A DNA stretch of 56,544 nucleotides from Bradyrhizobium sp. NAS80.1 (GTDB lineage Bacteria > Pseudomonadota > Alphaproteobacteria > Rhizobiales > Xanthobacteraceae). The position numbers and the translations under genes are program-made. Every line of letters starts with the position of its first letter. The first letter of the stretch is position 1. Location of the stretch: assembly GCF_001908205.1 (NCBI RefSeq), contig NZ_LGHL01000114.1:1-56544 (forward strand), written 5' to 3'. Positions 42,753 through 53,592 of the stretch are shown here, piece after piece. Under the pieces are notes generated by a model. The model had not been told where the DNA came from and did not search any database. It was given only the letters and a program-made list of their open reading frames with translations.

Positions 42753-43550
42753 ATGTTGTTTGCGCTTGGCGCAGTATCGAGCGCGCTCGACGTGATCCAG
42801 TCGCTGACGAACTCGAAGTCGTCGTCGACGCAGAAGACGGGATCTTCACAGGGCGCGACCAATCCGTTCGCGATCGACAGCGGCAGCAGCACGACCGGCG
42901 GCGCGACCTCGTCGGTCAATTCGGGCAAATATCCGCAGATCTCGCCGGAGACGATGAACGCGCTGTTCGCCGCGCAGAGCCAGTCGACGAACAGCACGAG
43001 CACCACGGTCAGCTCGACCTCATCGAGTTCGACGTCGATGAGCCGGGATGCTGCGCTCAAGGACCTGTTCTCGCAGATCGATGCGGACGGCAACGGCAAG
43101 ATCACCAAGTCCGAATTCGAGAAAGCGCTGGGGGCCGGCGGCACCAATCTGGCGCAGGCCGATGACGTGTTCTCCAAGCTGGATTCGAATTCCGACGGCA
43201 GCGTCAGCCTGGATGAGATGTCGAAGGCGCTGAAGAGCGGCCATCACGGCCACCATCACGCGCAAGGCGCCGGCGGCTCGGGCGATGCGCCGGGCAGCGG
43301 TTCGAATTCCTCGTCGCAGTCGAGCGGCGGGTCGACCGCGACCACGACGACCAACGCCGACGGCTCGACCACCACCACCGTCACCTATGCCGACGGCTTC
43401 AAGATGTCGACGACTGTTCCCGGCGCCTCCAGCTCTTCAAGTGCGAACGGCGGCAGCAACTCGCCCTACGACTGGTTCGGACAGATGATGCAGCGCCAGG
43501 CTCAGGCCTCGGCGGGATCCACGGCTTCATCGATGTCGATGAGCGTCTAA
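42753..43550 (+). CDS. EF-hand calcium-binding protein
   Basis: A 265-residue Ser/Thr-rich protein. Two EF-hands are adjacent: residues about 110-135 with loop D-A-D-G-N-G-K-I-T-K-S-E and about 145-170 with D-S-N-S-D-G-S-V-S-L-D-E. Both loops have full ligand sets. The N-terminal 12 residues are weakly hydrophobic, without a clear cleavage site, so the export route is unknown. The region after residue 170 is Gly/Ser/His-rich and repeats the T-V-T-Y-A-D-G-F pattern. GGAG precedes the ATG. The sigma-54 promoter upstream implies activator-dependent expression. Type III or type I secretion is possible but not shown. Confidence 0.85.
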   Translation: MLFALGAVSSALDVIQSLTNSKSSSTQKTGSSQGATNPFAIDSGSSTTGGATSSVNSGKYPQISPETMNALFAAQSQSTNSTSTTVSSTSSSSTSMSRDAALKDLFSQIDADGNGKITKSEFEKALGAGGTNLAQADDVFSKLDSNSDGSVSLDEMSKALKSGHHGHHHAQGAGGSGDAPGSGSNSSSQSSGGSTATTTTNADGSTTTTVTYADGFKMSTTVPGASSSSSANGGSNSPYDWFGQMMQRQAQASAGSTASSMSMSV

Positions 43551-43560
43551 ACTCCTTCCC

Positions 43561-43664
43561 TGTCATGCCCCGCGCAAGCGGGGCATCCAGTACGCCGCGG
43601 CCTCTCGATTCAATCACTAGTGTCTCTGGAATACTGGATCGCCCGGTCTTCGCCGGGCGATGAC
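43561..43664. repeat. Intergenic palindromic repeat (GTCATGCCCCGC ... GGCGATGAC)
   Basis: TGTCATGCCCCGCGCAAGCGGGGCATCCAGTA and TACTGGATCGCCCGGTCTTCGCCGGGCGATGAC are two hairpins joined by inverted CCAGTA/TACTGG. It lies after the EF-hand stop and before the convergent P1 peptidase gene. Confidence 0.75.
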
Positions 43665-43685
43665 AACTGATATGTGGGAACCGCG

Positions 43686-44711
43686 CTACGCGCCAAACCG
43701 GTCCTTCCACGCCGGCAGCGCGCCGGGGAATGGCAGCGCGGTCGCGCTGTAGACGCCGCGTGCGATCGCGCGCGCGACTACGTTGGCGGCGACCATGCCG
43801 AGCTCGGTGAGCTCGACCAGCGGCTCGATCGGCTTCTCGCAGGTCGCAGCGGCGAACAGCACGTCGCCGTCGAGCGGGGCGTGCACCGGATAGATCGCGC
43901 GGGCAAATCCGGTCTGCGCGATCATCGCGAGGCGCTTGGCCTGGGCCTTGCTCAGGATCGCATCGGTGACGACGAGACCGATCGTCGTGTTCTCGCGCTC
44001 GCTCGCGGCAGGGCCGCCCTTGATGCGCATCGCCAGCATGTCCGGCGTGAATCGCGACGGCAGCCCGCGTCCGCCGAACTCGCCGTTCACCTCGAACGGC
44101 GCGGCCCAGAACCACGGCCCATCGCCGACGGCGACGCTGCCGACAGCATTGACGACCATGATCGCGGCGACCTTGACGCCGTTCGCCGTCACGGCCGACG
44201 CAGAGCCGAGCCCGCCCTGGAAGGTGGCCGTGGTGGCGCCCAGGCCTGCGCCGACGCTGCCGAGCGCAAAGTCGGTGCCGGCGGCAGCGGCTGCGGCGTA
44301 GCCGAGATCGCGATAAGGCGAGAAGCGGCCCCACTTCTTGTCGCCGCCGTTGAGCAGGTCGAACATGATTGCGCCCGGCACGATCGGGATCACCGCGTCA
44401 CGGATCTTGAAGCCGCGGCCTTGTTCGGCAAGCCAGGCCTGAACGCCCCCGCCGGCATCGAGGCCGAAAGCCGAGCCGCCGGAGAGCGCGATTGCATCGA
44501 CGCGCTCGACCGTGTTGGCGAGATCGAGCAGGGCACCCTCGCGCGTGCCGGGACCGCCGCCACGGACGTCGATCGCCGCGACTGCCGGATGATCGAAAAT
44601 AATCGCGGTCGTGCCCGAGGCGAGCTTCGCATCGTCGGCATGGCCGACGCGGACGCCGGCGATATCGGTCAGTAGATTTTTCAAGGCCGCCACTCCATGC
44701 GCTGCAGGCAT
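43686..44711 (-). CDS. P1-family peptidase (DmpA-like)
   Basis: A 341-residue self-cleaving Ntn-type aminopeptidase. The N-terminal DIAGVRVGHADD and HPAVAAIDVRGGGPGTRE segments and the LSGGSAFGLDAGGGVQ block are typical of the DmpA/BapA family; the cleavage/nucleophile region is E-N-T-T-I-G-L-V. DmpA-type enzymes release N-terminal amino acids, some beta-amino acids. It appears complete; no partner gene is near. Confidence 0.9.
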   Translation of the reverse strand: MPAAHGVAALKNLLTDIAGVRVGHADDAKLASGTTAIIFDHPAVAAIDVRGGGPGTREGALLDLANTVERVDAIALSGGSAFGLDAGGGVQAWLAEQGRGFKIRDAVIPIVPGAIMFDLLNGGDKKWGRFSPYRDLGYAAAAAAGTDFALGSVGAGLGATTATFQGGLGSASAVTANGVKVAAIMVVNAVGSVAVGDGPWFWAAPFEVNGEFGGRGLPSRFTPDMLAMRIKGGPAASERENTTIGLVVTDAILSKAQAKRLAMIAQTGFARAIYPVHAPLDGDVLFAAATCEKPIEPLVELTELGMVAANVVARAIARGVYSATALPFPGALPAWKDRFGA

Positions 44712-44738
44712 CAGCGATAGCGCACGGACACGGCGGGC

Positions 44739-47558
44739 TCAACTGGCGAGCGCCATCCTCAGCATCTTGGCGAGCTCGGATTTGCGATAGGGCTTGGCCA
44801 GCAGCAGCACGCCGGAATCAAGCCGGCCGTGATGGACGATGGCATTCTCGGTGTAACCCGAGGTGAACAGCGTCTTCAGATCGGGGCGGCGGCGGGCCGC
44901 CTCATCGGCAAGCTGGCGACCGTTCATGGCGCCCGGCATGATGACGTCGGTGAAGAGCAGGTCGATGTTCTTGTCGGCATCGATGATAGTGAGGGCTTCC
45001 GCCGCGTTGGCGGCTTCGAGCGCGACATAGCCGAGGCTCTTGATCTGCGTCACGACATATTGCCGCACCAGCGCGTCATCCTCGACGATCAGGATCTTCT
45101 CGTCGCCGCCGGTGATGGGCACGTTCTGGAGCGACTCGAACTCGGTTTCCAGCACGCCGCTCGAGCGCGGCAGGTAGATCTTCACGCTCGTGCCGTGGCC
45201 TTCCTCGCTGTAGATCTTGATGTGGCCGCCGGACTGTTTGACGAAGCCGAACACCATGCTGAGGCCGAGGCCCGTGCCCTTGCCGACCTCCTTGGTGGTG
45301 AAGAAGGGATCGAAAACCCGATCGAGCAGGTCCGGCGGAATGCCGCTGCCAGTGTCGCTGACCGCGATCATCACGTAATTGCCGGCAACCACCTCGGCAT
45401 TCATGCTGGCATAGCCGTCGTCCAGGAAGATGTTGCGTGTTTCCAGCACCAGCGTGCCGCCGCCGGGCATGGCGTCGCGCGCGTTCAGGGCGAGATTGAG
45501 GATCGCGGTGGAAAGCTGACCGGGGTCGACCAGCGCCGGCCAGGCGTCCTCCGTGAGCTGAGGCACGATGGTGATCTGCTCGCCAAGGGTGGGATGCAGC
45601 AGCTTGGCCGCTTCGAGCGCGAGCGCATTGACGTCGATCTCGCGCGGCTGGAGCGGCTGCTTGCGGGCGAAGGCGAGCAGATGCTTGGTCAGTTGCGCCC
45701 CGCGCTCGGCGGCGTCGTCGATCAGCTTGGTGATGGCGGCGAGCTCGGGACGGTCGGCCACCGCATCGGACAGGATGCCGATCGTGCCGGTGATGACGGT
45801 CAGCACGTTGTTGAAGTCGTGAGCGACGCCGCCGGTCAATTGGCCGATGGCGTCCATCTTCTGGACCTGCCTGAACTGGGCCTCGGCGGCCTGCTTCTCG
45901 GTGAGGTCGCGGCCGATGAAGAAATGGCGCCTCGCCGGCTCGGACCATGTGCCCATCCAGTTCAGCGAGACCTCGTGGCCGTCGTAATGATAGTAGCGCG
46001 CCTCGAAGCTGCGCTTGACCTGGCCACGCCGCGCCGCGCGCATCTCGCCCCGCGTGTTCTCGAGGTCATCAGGGTGAATGAACTCGGTCGCGTTGTGGCC
46101 GATCAGGTCTTCCGGGCCATAGCCGAGGATGTCCTTCACGCTCGGGCTGACCTGGACGAAATTGCCAAAACCGTCGGTCACCAGAATCAGGTCCTGCGAG
46201 GTGTCGAAGATGCGCTGGCGCTCCTCGATCTCGCGGCGCAGCTTCTCTCGCGATTGCTTCTCTTCGGTGATGTCATGGGCAATCTCGGAGGCGCCGATGA
46301 TTTCTCCGCTGTCCCACCTCAGCGGCGAGACGTTCAGCACGACGTCGAGCTGACGGCCGTCCTTTCGCACGCGGACCGTTTCGTGTCGGGCTATCGACTC
46401 GTTGCTGCTGATGCGGTTGAGCATGCTCCAGATCTCGGGCTTGCGGTCCTTCGGCACGATGATGTCGATCGGCTTGCCGATGGCCTCTGCGGCGGAGTAG
46501 CCGAACAAACGCTCAGCGGCCTTGTTCCAGCCCGTGATGATGCCGTCGAGGGATTTTGTGATGATGGCATCGTTGGAGGACTCGACCACGGCGCCGTAAA
46601 GTGCCAGGCGCCTGCCGTAATAGTCGCGATCAGTCGCCGACTGTTCGCGCAGCCGGCCAACGAGGCTCGCCGTGTTCGCCTGGAGGCGGACGTTCTCGGC
46701 AAGCAGCACGGCGAGCACGAAGCTGGAGGCGAGGAGGCCGTAGATCCGGCCGGCATAGAAGCCGAGATCGAAGCGCACGACGTTGACGATTGCGGACAGC
46801 GCGACATCGAACAGCCAGGCGCACATCGTGACCATGAGCCAGACGTCGATCACCGTGTGCGGCTTGCGGAACCACAGTGTGATCAGCGCCGCGAAGCTCA
46901 ACGACCATACGAAAGAAGCCACGCCGATCATGGTGGTGGTGTAGTGGCCCTCGCTCAGCAGGACCGGCAGCAGGCCGTGCTGCGCAGTTACCAGCCAGGC
47001 GAAGACGGTCATCGCAGCGAGCACGCCGAGGACGGAGACCGCGATCGCCGGCGCTGCCGAGCCCGTAATCCTGTTGCCGCCATTGCTGTCGTCCTTCAGC
47101 CAGCCATAGGCGAGCACGAACAGCGGGAAGCCGCCGTGCCAGATCATGTAGAGCCAGACTGTGGTTTGCGAGCCCGCCCCGAACAGTCCGGTCGGGGTGA
47201 GCAGGCCAGGGAAGGTGAGGGCGTGGGTCACCGTGGCCGCCGCCGTGAACAGATAGCCGGTCGACAGCACCAGCAGCGCGCGGCTGCGCAGCACTGCGAA
47301 TTGCGACAACAGAAGAACGGCGGTGATGATGTCGATGACTGCGAGCGCTGATTGATAGCTCGCCACGAAGGCGGGGACCTGCAACAGCGGCACGCCCGCG
47401 AACGGCACGGCCAGCGCGAACAGAATCGCGGAAATCCCGACGATCGCCAAAGCTGCAATGCGATCGCCCTGCGTAGCCGGCATGGTCGAAAGGAATGTGC
47501 TTCGGTCGTTGGGCGCTAGCACGTTGATCTCTCGTAAGCCGGCATGGTGGTCTCGCAC
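44739..47558 (-). CDS. Hybrid sensor histidine kinase, MASE4-PAS-PAS-HisKA-HATPase-REC
   Basis: A 939-residue membrane kinase. The N-terminal region (about 25-280) has about seven transmembrane helices resembling the MASE4 sensor domain. Two PAS domains follow (SSNDAIITKSLDGIITGWN and TDGFGNFVQVSPSVKDILGY). The phosphotransfer His lies in GGVAHDFNNVLTVITG, then HATPase_c with DTGSGIPPDLLDRVFDPFFTTK, and a C-terminal receiver domain with phospho-acceptor Asp in LLFTDVIMPG. I chose the GTG start because GGAAGAG is six bases upstream; an ATG at 47483 lacks a site. It is divergent from the receiver-only gene at 47788, a possible partner. Confidence 0.9.
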   Translation of the reverse strand: MRDHHAGLREINVLAPNDRSTFLSTMPATQGDRIAALAIVGISAILFALAVPFAGVPLLQVPAFVASYQSALAVIDIITAVLLLSQFAVLRSRALLVLSTGYLFTAAATVTHALTFPGLLTPTGLFGAGSQTTVWLYMIWHGGFPLFVLAYGWLKDDSNGGNRITGSAAPAIAVSVLGVLAAMTVFAWLVTAQHGLLPVLLSEGHYTTTMIGVASFVWSLSFAALITLWFRKPHTVIDVWLMVTMCAWLFDVALSAIVNVVRFDLGFYAGRIYGLLASSFVLAVLLAENVRLQANTASLVGRLREQSATDRDYYGRRLALYGAVVESSNDAIITKSLDGIITGWNKAAERLFGYSAAEAIGKPIDIIVPKDRKPEIWSMLNRISSNESIARHETVRVRKDGRQLDVVLNVSPLRWDSGEIIGASEIAHDITEEKQSREKLRREIEERQRIFDTSQDLILVTDGFGNFVQVSPSVKDILGYGPEDLIGHNATEFIHPDDLENTRGEMRAARRGQVKRSFEARYYHYDGHEVSLNWMGTWSEPARRHFFIGRDLTEKQAAEAQFRQVQKMDAIGQLTGGVAHDFNNVLTVITGTIGILSDAVADRPELAAITKLIDDAAERGAQLTKHLLAFARKQPLQPREIDVNALALEAAKLLHPTLGEQITIVPQLTEDAWPALVDPGQLSTAILNLALNARDAMPGGGTLVLETRNIFLDDGYASMNAEVVAGNYVMIAVSDTGSGIPPDLLDRVFDPFFTTKEVGKGTGLGLSMVFGFVKQSGGHIKIYSEEGHGTSVKIYLPRSSGVLETEFESLQNVPITGGDEKILIVEDDALVRQYVVTQIKSLGYVALEAANAAEALTIIDADKNIDLLFTDVIMPGAMNGRQLADEAARRRPDLKTLFTSGYTENAIVHHGRLDSGVLLLAKPYRKSELAKMLRMALAS

Positions 47559-47787
47559 GTCAATCTCTTCCAGCCGGGCTGCCGCTCCTCCATGGTAGCC
47601 GGCTCCGGGCGCGTATCGTGACAGAAAGCGCTTGCGGCTCAACCGAAGGTTACAGCTTACTTAACTTAAGGGAAGGCTCGGAGCGGGTAATTGGTAAGGA
47701 GGGCTTTACTGGACGGATTCATACTGCCTTGCCGTCCTTTTGCAGTGAATTGAACCAATTAATGATAGCAATTCGAGAGCTGTTCCC

Positions 47788-48177
47788 ATGGCCCGTGTCC
47801 TCGTGATCGACGACCAGAAGGGCGTCCGCGCCATGATCGCGATGGTGCTCCGGGTCAACCATTATGACGTGGTCGAGGCCGAGAGCGGCGCGGCCGGCCT
47901 GAAGGCCTTCGGCGAGGGCGCTTTCGATGCCGCGATTGTCGACATTTTCCTGGCCGATACCAGCGGCGTGGATGTCATGGCCGCCATCCGCGAGCGGTTC
48001 CCCGCTTTTCCGATCGTGGCGGTCTCCGGTATGACCGCGCTGGATTTCATGGGCGAGGCGCCCGGTCTGGCCGATGTCGTCTGCCTGCAAAAGCCGTTTC
48101 GGCCGAACGACCTCCTGAGCGCGCTCAAGATTGCGCAGAGCCAGGCCGCAGCCTTCGAGCCTGCGCAAGCGGTCTGA
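47788..48177 (+). CDS. Receiver-only response regulator
   Basis: A 129-residue stand-alone REC domain: IDD near the start, phospho-acceptor D52 in AIVDIFL, switch Ser/Thr in VSGM and Lys in LQKPF. It has no output domain, so it relays or sequesters phosphate. The divergent hybrid kinase (44739) is a plausible partner. A terminator-like hairpin follows within 10 bp. Confidence 0.92.
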   Translation: MARVLVIDDQKGVRAMIAMVLRVNHYDVVEAESGAAGLKAFGEGAFDAAIVDIFLADTSGVDVMAAIRERFPAFPIVAVSGMTALDFMGEAPGLADVVCLQKPFRPNDLLSALKIAQSQAAAFEPAQAV

Positions 48178-48180
48178 CAC

Positions 48181-48212
48181 AAGAAAACGCCCCGGCGAAC
48201 CGGGGCGCTTTG
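48181..48212 (-). terminator. Bidirectional terminator hairpin
   Basis: CGCCCCGG / CCGGGGCG with a CGAA loop and, on the minus strand, a TTTTCTT tract; the plus strand reads GCTTT. It lies between the receiver-only gene and the convergent Liv binding protein. Confidence 0.8.
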
Positions 48213-48247
48213 GCGATTGATCTGGCTAAAGGGTCAGCCCGCCTGTC

Positions 48248-49366
48248 TCAGGTGCCCTGGCCGCTGACTTCGGCGTAGCCACCCTTGGCGTCCCATTTGT
48301 AGACGACGTAGTCGATCTGCTTGATGTCGCCCTTGGCGTCATACTCGATCGGGCCGATCACGGTGTCCCACTTGCCGGCCTTCATTGCTGCCATGACCTT
48401 CTTGGCGTCGGTGCTGCCGGCCTTCTTGGCCGCCTGCGACCACACCTGCATCGCCGCATAGGTGTAGAGCGTGTAGCCCTCGGGATCGATGCCCTTGGCC
48501 TTGAAGGCCTCGACGATCTTCTTCGCGGTCGGCTTGTTGCGCGGATCGGGACCGAAGGTGAACAGCGTGCCTTCGCCGGCCGGGCCGGTGATGGAGGCGT
48601 ACTCCTTGTCGGCGAGGGCGTCGCCGGCCATCAGGATCGTCTTGAGGCCCTGGTCGCGCATCTGGCGCAGGATCAGGCCGCTCTCCTGATGGTAGCCGCC
48701 GACATAGACGAGGTCGATGTTGTCGCGCTTCAATCGCGAGACAATCGCGTTGAAGTCCTTGTCGCCCTTGTTATAGGACTCGTACATCTTCTCGGTGATG
48801 CCGGCCTTGTTGAGCGCCTTCTTGGTCTCGTCGGCAAGGCCCTTGCCGTAAGTGGTCTTGTCGTTGAGGATCGCGATGTTCTTGCCCTTGAAATTCTTGG
48901 CAATGTACTGCGCCGCGATCAGGCCCTGCTGATCGTCGCGGCCGCAGACGCGCGCCACGTTCCACAGCTTGCGCTCTGTGAAGGCTGGGTTGGTCGAGGC
49001 CGGCGTGATCTGGAGCACGTTGCCGTCGGCATAGGCTTCGGAGGCGGGGATCGACGACGACGAGCAATAGTGTCCGGCGACGAACGGCACTTTCGCGCTG
49101 GCGATCTTCTCGGCAACCGAGCGCGCCTGCTTCGGATCGCAGGCATCATCCTCGACGTCGAGCGCGAGCTTCTTGCCATTGACGCCGCCAGCGGCGTTGA
49201 GGTCAGCCACGGCCATCTCGGCGCCGTTCTTCATCTGGCGGCCGAAGGCGGACTCGCCGCCGGTCATTGGACCGGCGACTGCGATGGTAACATCCTGGGC
49301 AAATGCCGCGCTCGATAGAGCGATCGATGCGCCGAATGCTAGACCGATGAGCTTCAGTGATTTCAT
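48248..49366 (-). CDS. livK: Branched-chain amino-acid-type ABC transporter binding protein
   Basis: A 372-residue periplasmic LivJ/LivK-type receptor. Signal peptide to residue 22 (cleavage after AFA); the mature start DVTIAVAGPMTGGES and the SSSSIPASEAYADGNV and VYVGGYHQESGLILRQ segments are family hallmarks. The substrate is probably a branched-chain or other amino acid, but family paralogues vary. Its gene is 163 bp downstream of livF. The gap may lower or separate its expression. Confidence 0.94.
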   Translation of the reverse strand: MKSLKLIGLAFGASIALSSAAFAQDVTIAVAGPMTGGESAFGRQMKNGAEMAVADLNAAGGVNGKKLALDVEDDACDPKQARSVAEKIASAKVPFVAGHYCSSSSIPASEAYADGNVLQITPASTNPAFTERKLWNVARVCGRDDQQGLIAAQYIAKNFKGKNIAILNDKTTYGKGLADETKKALNKAGITEKMYESYNKGDKDFNAIVSRLKRDNIDLVYVGGYHQESGLILRQMRDQGLKTILMAGDALADKEYASITGPAGEGTLFTFGPDPRNKPTAKKIVEAFKAKGIDPEGYTLYTYAAMQVWSQAAKKAGSTDAKKVMAAMKAGKWDTVIGPIEYDAKGDIKQIDYVVYKWDAKGGYAEVSGQGT

Positions 49367-49528
49367 GAGATACCTCGCGGGTGATCGCCTGTGGAAGTTG
49401 CCGGGCACGCCCGGTCCAAACCGGCGCCATTCTTGAATGAATTTGGCGAGAAGTCACCGGCAAAATACGGGTCTTTGCGGAGATATCTCGCCACATTCGG
49501 CCCGCACGCGGTCCGCCTTCCAGCCCGG

Positions 49529-50272
49529 TCAGCCGTGCCGGCCGCCTTCCAGGTAGGCGGCGCGAATCTCGGGGCGCTGCAGCAACTCGGCGCCGGTCCC
49601 GGCCAGCGTGATCAGGCCGTTGACCATGACATAGCCGCGATGGGCGAGCTTGAGCGCATGGTTGGCGTTCTGCTCCACGATCAGGACGGTCAGGCCGTCC
49701 TGCCGGTTCAGGGTGCGGATTGCATCGAAGATCTGGCGCGCGATCAGCGGCGCGAGCCCGAGCGAGGGCTCGTCGAGCAGGAGCAGGCGGGGGCGGCTCA
49801 TCAGGGCGCGGCCGATCGCCAGCATCTGCTGCTCGCCGCCGGACAGCGTTCCGCCGCGCTGGGCATAGCGTTCCTTCAGGCGCGGAAACAGCGTGAACAC
49901 GCGTGCCAGCGTGGCGTCGCGTTCGGTGTCGGTGCATTCGGTGGCGTCCGCCCCCATCTGGAGGTTTTCAGCGACGCTCATGCGCGGGAATATGCGGCGG
50001 CCTTCCGGCGATTGCGCGATGCGCAAATGCGCGATCGCGTGGGTGGGGACGTAGGTGATGTCGCGGCCTTCGTACAGGATCTGGCCGGCGCGGGCGCGCG
50101 GTTTGCCGAAGATCGTCATCATCAGCGTCGACTTGCCGGCGCCGTTGGCGCCGATCAGCGCCACGATCTCGCCGGCATTGATCTCGACGTCGACGCCCTT
50201 CAGCGCCTCGATCTTGCCGTAGGCGGCATGCAGGCCGCGGATCGCGAGCAGGGGAGTGGGTGCCGACGTCAC
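49529..50272 (-). CDS. livF: Branched-chain amino-acid ABC transporter ATP-binding protein LivF
   Basis: A 247-residue ABC ATPase. Walker A is GANGAGKST, signature LSGGEQQML, Walker B LLLLDEPSLGL, and the H-loop VEQNANH. Absence of the LivG-specific extension marks it as LivF. It starts with GTG overlapping the livG stop by four bases; GGAG precedes it. Confidence 0.95.
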   Translation of the reverse strand: MTSAPTPLLAIRGLHAAYGKIEALKGVDVEINAGEIVALIGANGAGKSTLMMTIFGKPRARAGQILYEGRDITYVPTHAIAHLRIAQSPEGRRIFPRMSVAENLQMGADATECTDTERDATLARVFTLFPRLKERYAQRGGTLSGGEQQMLAIGRALMSRPRLLLLDEPSLGLAPLIARQIFDAIRTLNRQDGLTVLIVEQNANHALKLAHRGYVMVNGLITLAGTGAELLQRPEIRAAYLEGGRHG

Positions 50273-51098
50273 GACCCGCTCTCCATCACGGCCACCGCCT
50301 CGTCTTCGTCGGAGCCGAGATAGGCGGCGATCACCTTGGGATCGTCGCGGACCTCGCGCGGGGAGCCTTCCGCGATCTTGACGCCATGGTCCATCACCAC
50401 GATGTGGTCGGAGATTTCCATCACCACCGACATGTCGTGCTCGATCAGAAGGATCGAGGTGCCGAGCTCGTTGCGGATCGAGAGCAGGAGCTCGCTCAAC
50501 GCGGCGCTCTCGCGTGCATTGAGGCCGGCGGCAGGTTCGTCCAGGCACAAAAGCGCGGGCTCGGTACACATCGCGCGCGCGATTTCGAGCCGGCGCTGGT
50601 CGCCATAGGCGAGATTGCCGGCGGCATCGTCGGCGCGGTCGAGCAGATTGACGCGCCTGAGCCAGTCGGTGGCGAGATTGATCGCCTGCTTTTCGGCGTC
50701 GCGATAGCCGGGCGCACCGACGAGGCCGAGGAAGGTGAAGCCGGAGGCGCGCATCAGTGTGTTGTGCTGCGCCACCATCAGATTCTCCAGCGCGGTCATG
50801 CCGGGAAACAGGCGGATGTTCTGGAAGGTGCGCGCCACCTTGGCCCGCTTGGCGATCCGGAAATCGTTCAGCCGCTCCAGCGCGATTGTCCTGCCGTCAT
50901 CATGGGTGAGACGAATGGTGCCGCCGCTCGGCCTGTAGAAGCCGGTGATGCAGTTGAACACGGTGGTCTTGCCGGCGCCGTTCGGTCCGATCAGCGCGGT
51001 GATCTTCTTGCGCTCGGCCGCAAGCGACAGGTCCTGCACGGCGACAATGCCGCCGAAGCGCATGGTCAGCCGGTCGACGTTGAGAATCTTGTCGCCGC

Positions 51099-51102
<4 letters not shown>
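50269..51102 (-). CDS. livG: Branched-chain amino-acid ABC transporter ATP-binding protein LivG
   Basis: A 277-residue ABC ATPase. Walker A is GPNGAGKTT, the signature is in LAYGDQRRLEIARA, Walker B LLCLDEPAAGLN and the H-loop IEHDMS. The insertion LSELLLSIRNELGTSILLIEHD is LivG-like. It overlaps livM by four bases. Confidence 0.95.
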
Positions 51103-52418
<1,316 letters not shown>

Positions 52419-52427
52419 GCGCGACCG

Positions 52428-53345
52428 TCAGACTTTTTCGACTTCGGGACGGCCGAGCAGGCCGGTCGGCATGAAGATCAGCACGATGATCAGGATCGAG
52501 AACGCAGCGACGTCCTTGTACTCGACCGAGAAATAGGCCGACCAGAACGTCTCGATCAGGCCGATCGCAAGACCTCCGAGCATCGCGCCCGGCAGCGAGC
52601 CGATGCCGCCGAGCACGGCCGCGGTGAAGGCCTTGATGCCGGCGACGAAGCCCATGTAGAAATCGACCAGGCCGTAATAGAGCAGGTACATCAGGCCGGC
52701 GACCGCCGCGAGCGCTGCGCCGATCACGAAAGTCATGGAGATGGTGCGGTCGACGTCGACGCCGAGCAGCGCCGCCATGGTCTGGTCCTGCTCGCAGGCG
52801 CGCATGTCGCGCCCGAGCCGGGTGCGCGAGACCAGCCAGGTGAAGATCGCCAGCAGCGCGATGGTGGTGAGCACCACCATGATCTGGATGTTGGAGAGCT
52901 GGATCACGAAGCCGTCCGCGCTCTCATGCAGCGTGTAGCCGCCGGTGATGAAGGGCGGGATCGGCTTGACGCGGGCGCCTTGCGCCACCTGCGAGTAGTT
53001 GGTCAGCACGAAGGACATGCCGATCGCCGACAGCATCGGGGCAAGGCGGAAGGAGTGGCGCAGCGGCCGGTAGGCGATGCGCTCGATGGTCCAGCCATAG
53101 AGCGCTGTGATCGCCATCGAGACCAGCAGCACGACGAGCAGGATCACCGGGATCGCGGTCAGGCCGAGTGAGATCAGGATCAGGAAGGTGATCAGCGCGA
53201 TGAAGCCGCCGATCATGAAGATGTCGCCATGGGCGAAGTTGATCATGCCGACGATGCCGTAGACCATCGTGTAGCCGATGGCGATCAGGCCGTATATCGA
53301 GCCCAGGACGAGGCCGTTGATGAGCTGCTGGGCGAAATAATCCAT
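52428..53345 (-). CDS. livH: Branched-chain amino-acid ABC transporter permease LivH
   Basis: A 305-residue permease with about eight helices, starting DYFAQQLINGLVLGSIYGLIAIGYTMVYGIVGMINFAHGD, the typical LivH opening. The EAA loop is TRLGRDMRACEQDQTMAALLGVD. It is the first gene of the livH-livM-livG-livF-livK order, so the promoter lies in the 247 bp upstream. The ATG at 53345 is preferred over an upstream TTG. Confidence 0.94.
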   Translation of the reverse strand: MDYFAQQLINGLVLGSIYGLIAIGYTMVYGIVGMINFAHGDIFMIGGFIALITFLILISLGLTAIPVILLVVLLVSMAITALYGWTIERIAYRPLRHSFRLAPMLSAIGMSFVLTNYSQVAQGARVKPIPPFITGGYTLHESADGFVIQLSNIQIMVVLTTIALLAIFTWLVSRTRLGRDMRACEQDQTMAALLGVDVDRTISMTFVIGAALAAVAGLMYLLYYGLVDFYMGFVAGIKAFTAAVLGGIGSLPGAMLGGLAIGLIETFWSAYFSVEYKDVAAFSILIIVLIFMPTGLLGRPEVEKV

Positions 53346-53592
53346 GCGCTGCCGTATCAAACCTGGTCAGAGAGTCTTGGGCCCCGGCAGCCCTTGAGCA
53401 TTCTCATCGTTTTGTAACAGGAGGGAACTGGCGGCTGCAACTGGCCAAGCATTGGCATAAAGGCTTGTACAGAGGTCATTTCGTTACCGATGTCCCGGTT
53501 CCGCACTTGCGAGGAACCGGGTTCCGCGAGGCAACAAAATTCGACGCCGGCCGTTGTCTCGTCTCTGACGTCCAACAAGGGAGTTTCCCCCA

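Noticed and set aside
44829..47351. 840-codon plus-strand frame inside the hybrid kinase
   Set aside because: Antisense shadow of a gene with well-placed kinase motifs.
48181..48212. Hairpin considered as an attenuator or riboswitch for livK
   Set aside because: It lies downstream of the livK stop, has a T-tract on that strand and is a simple terminator.
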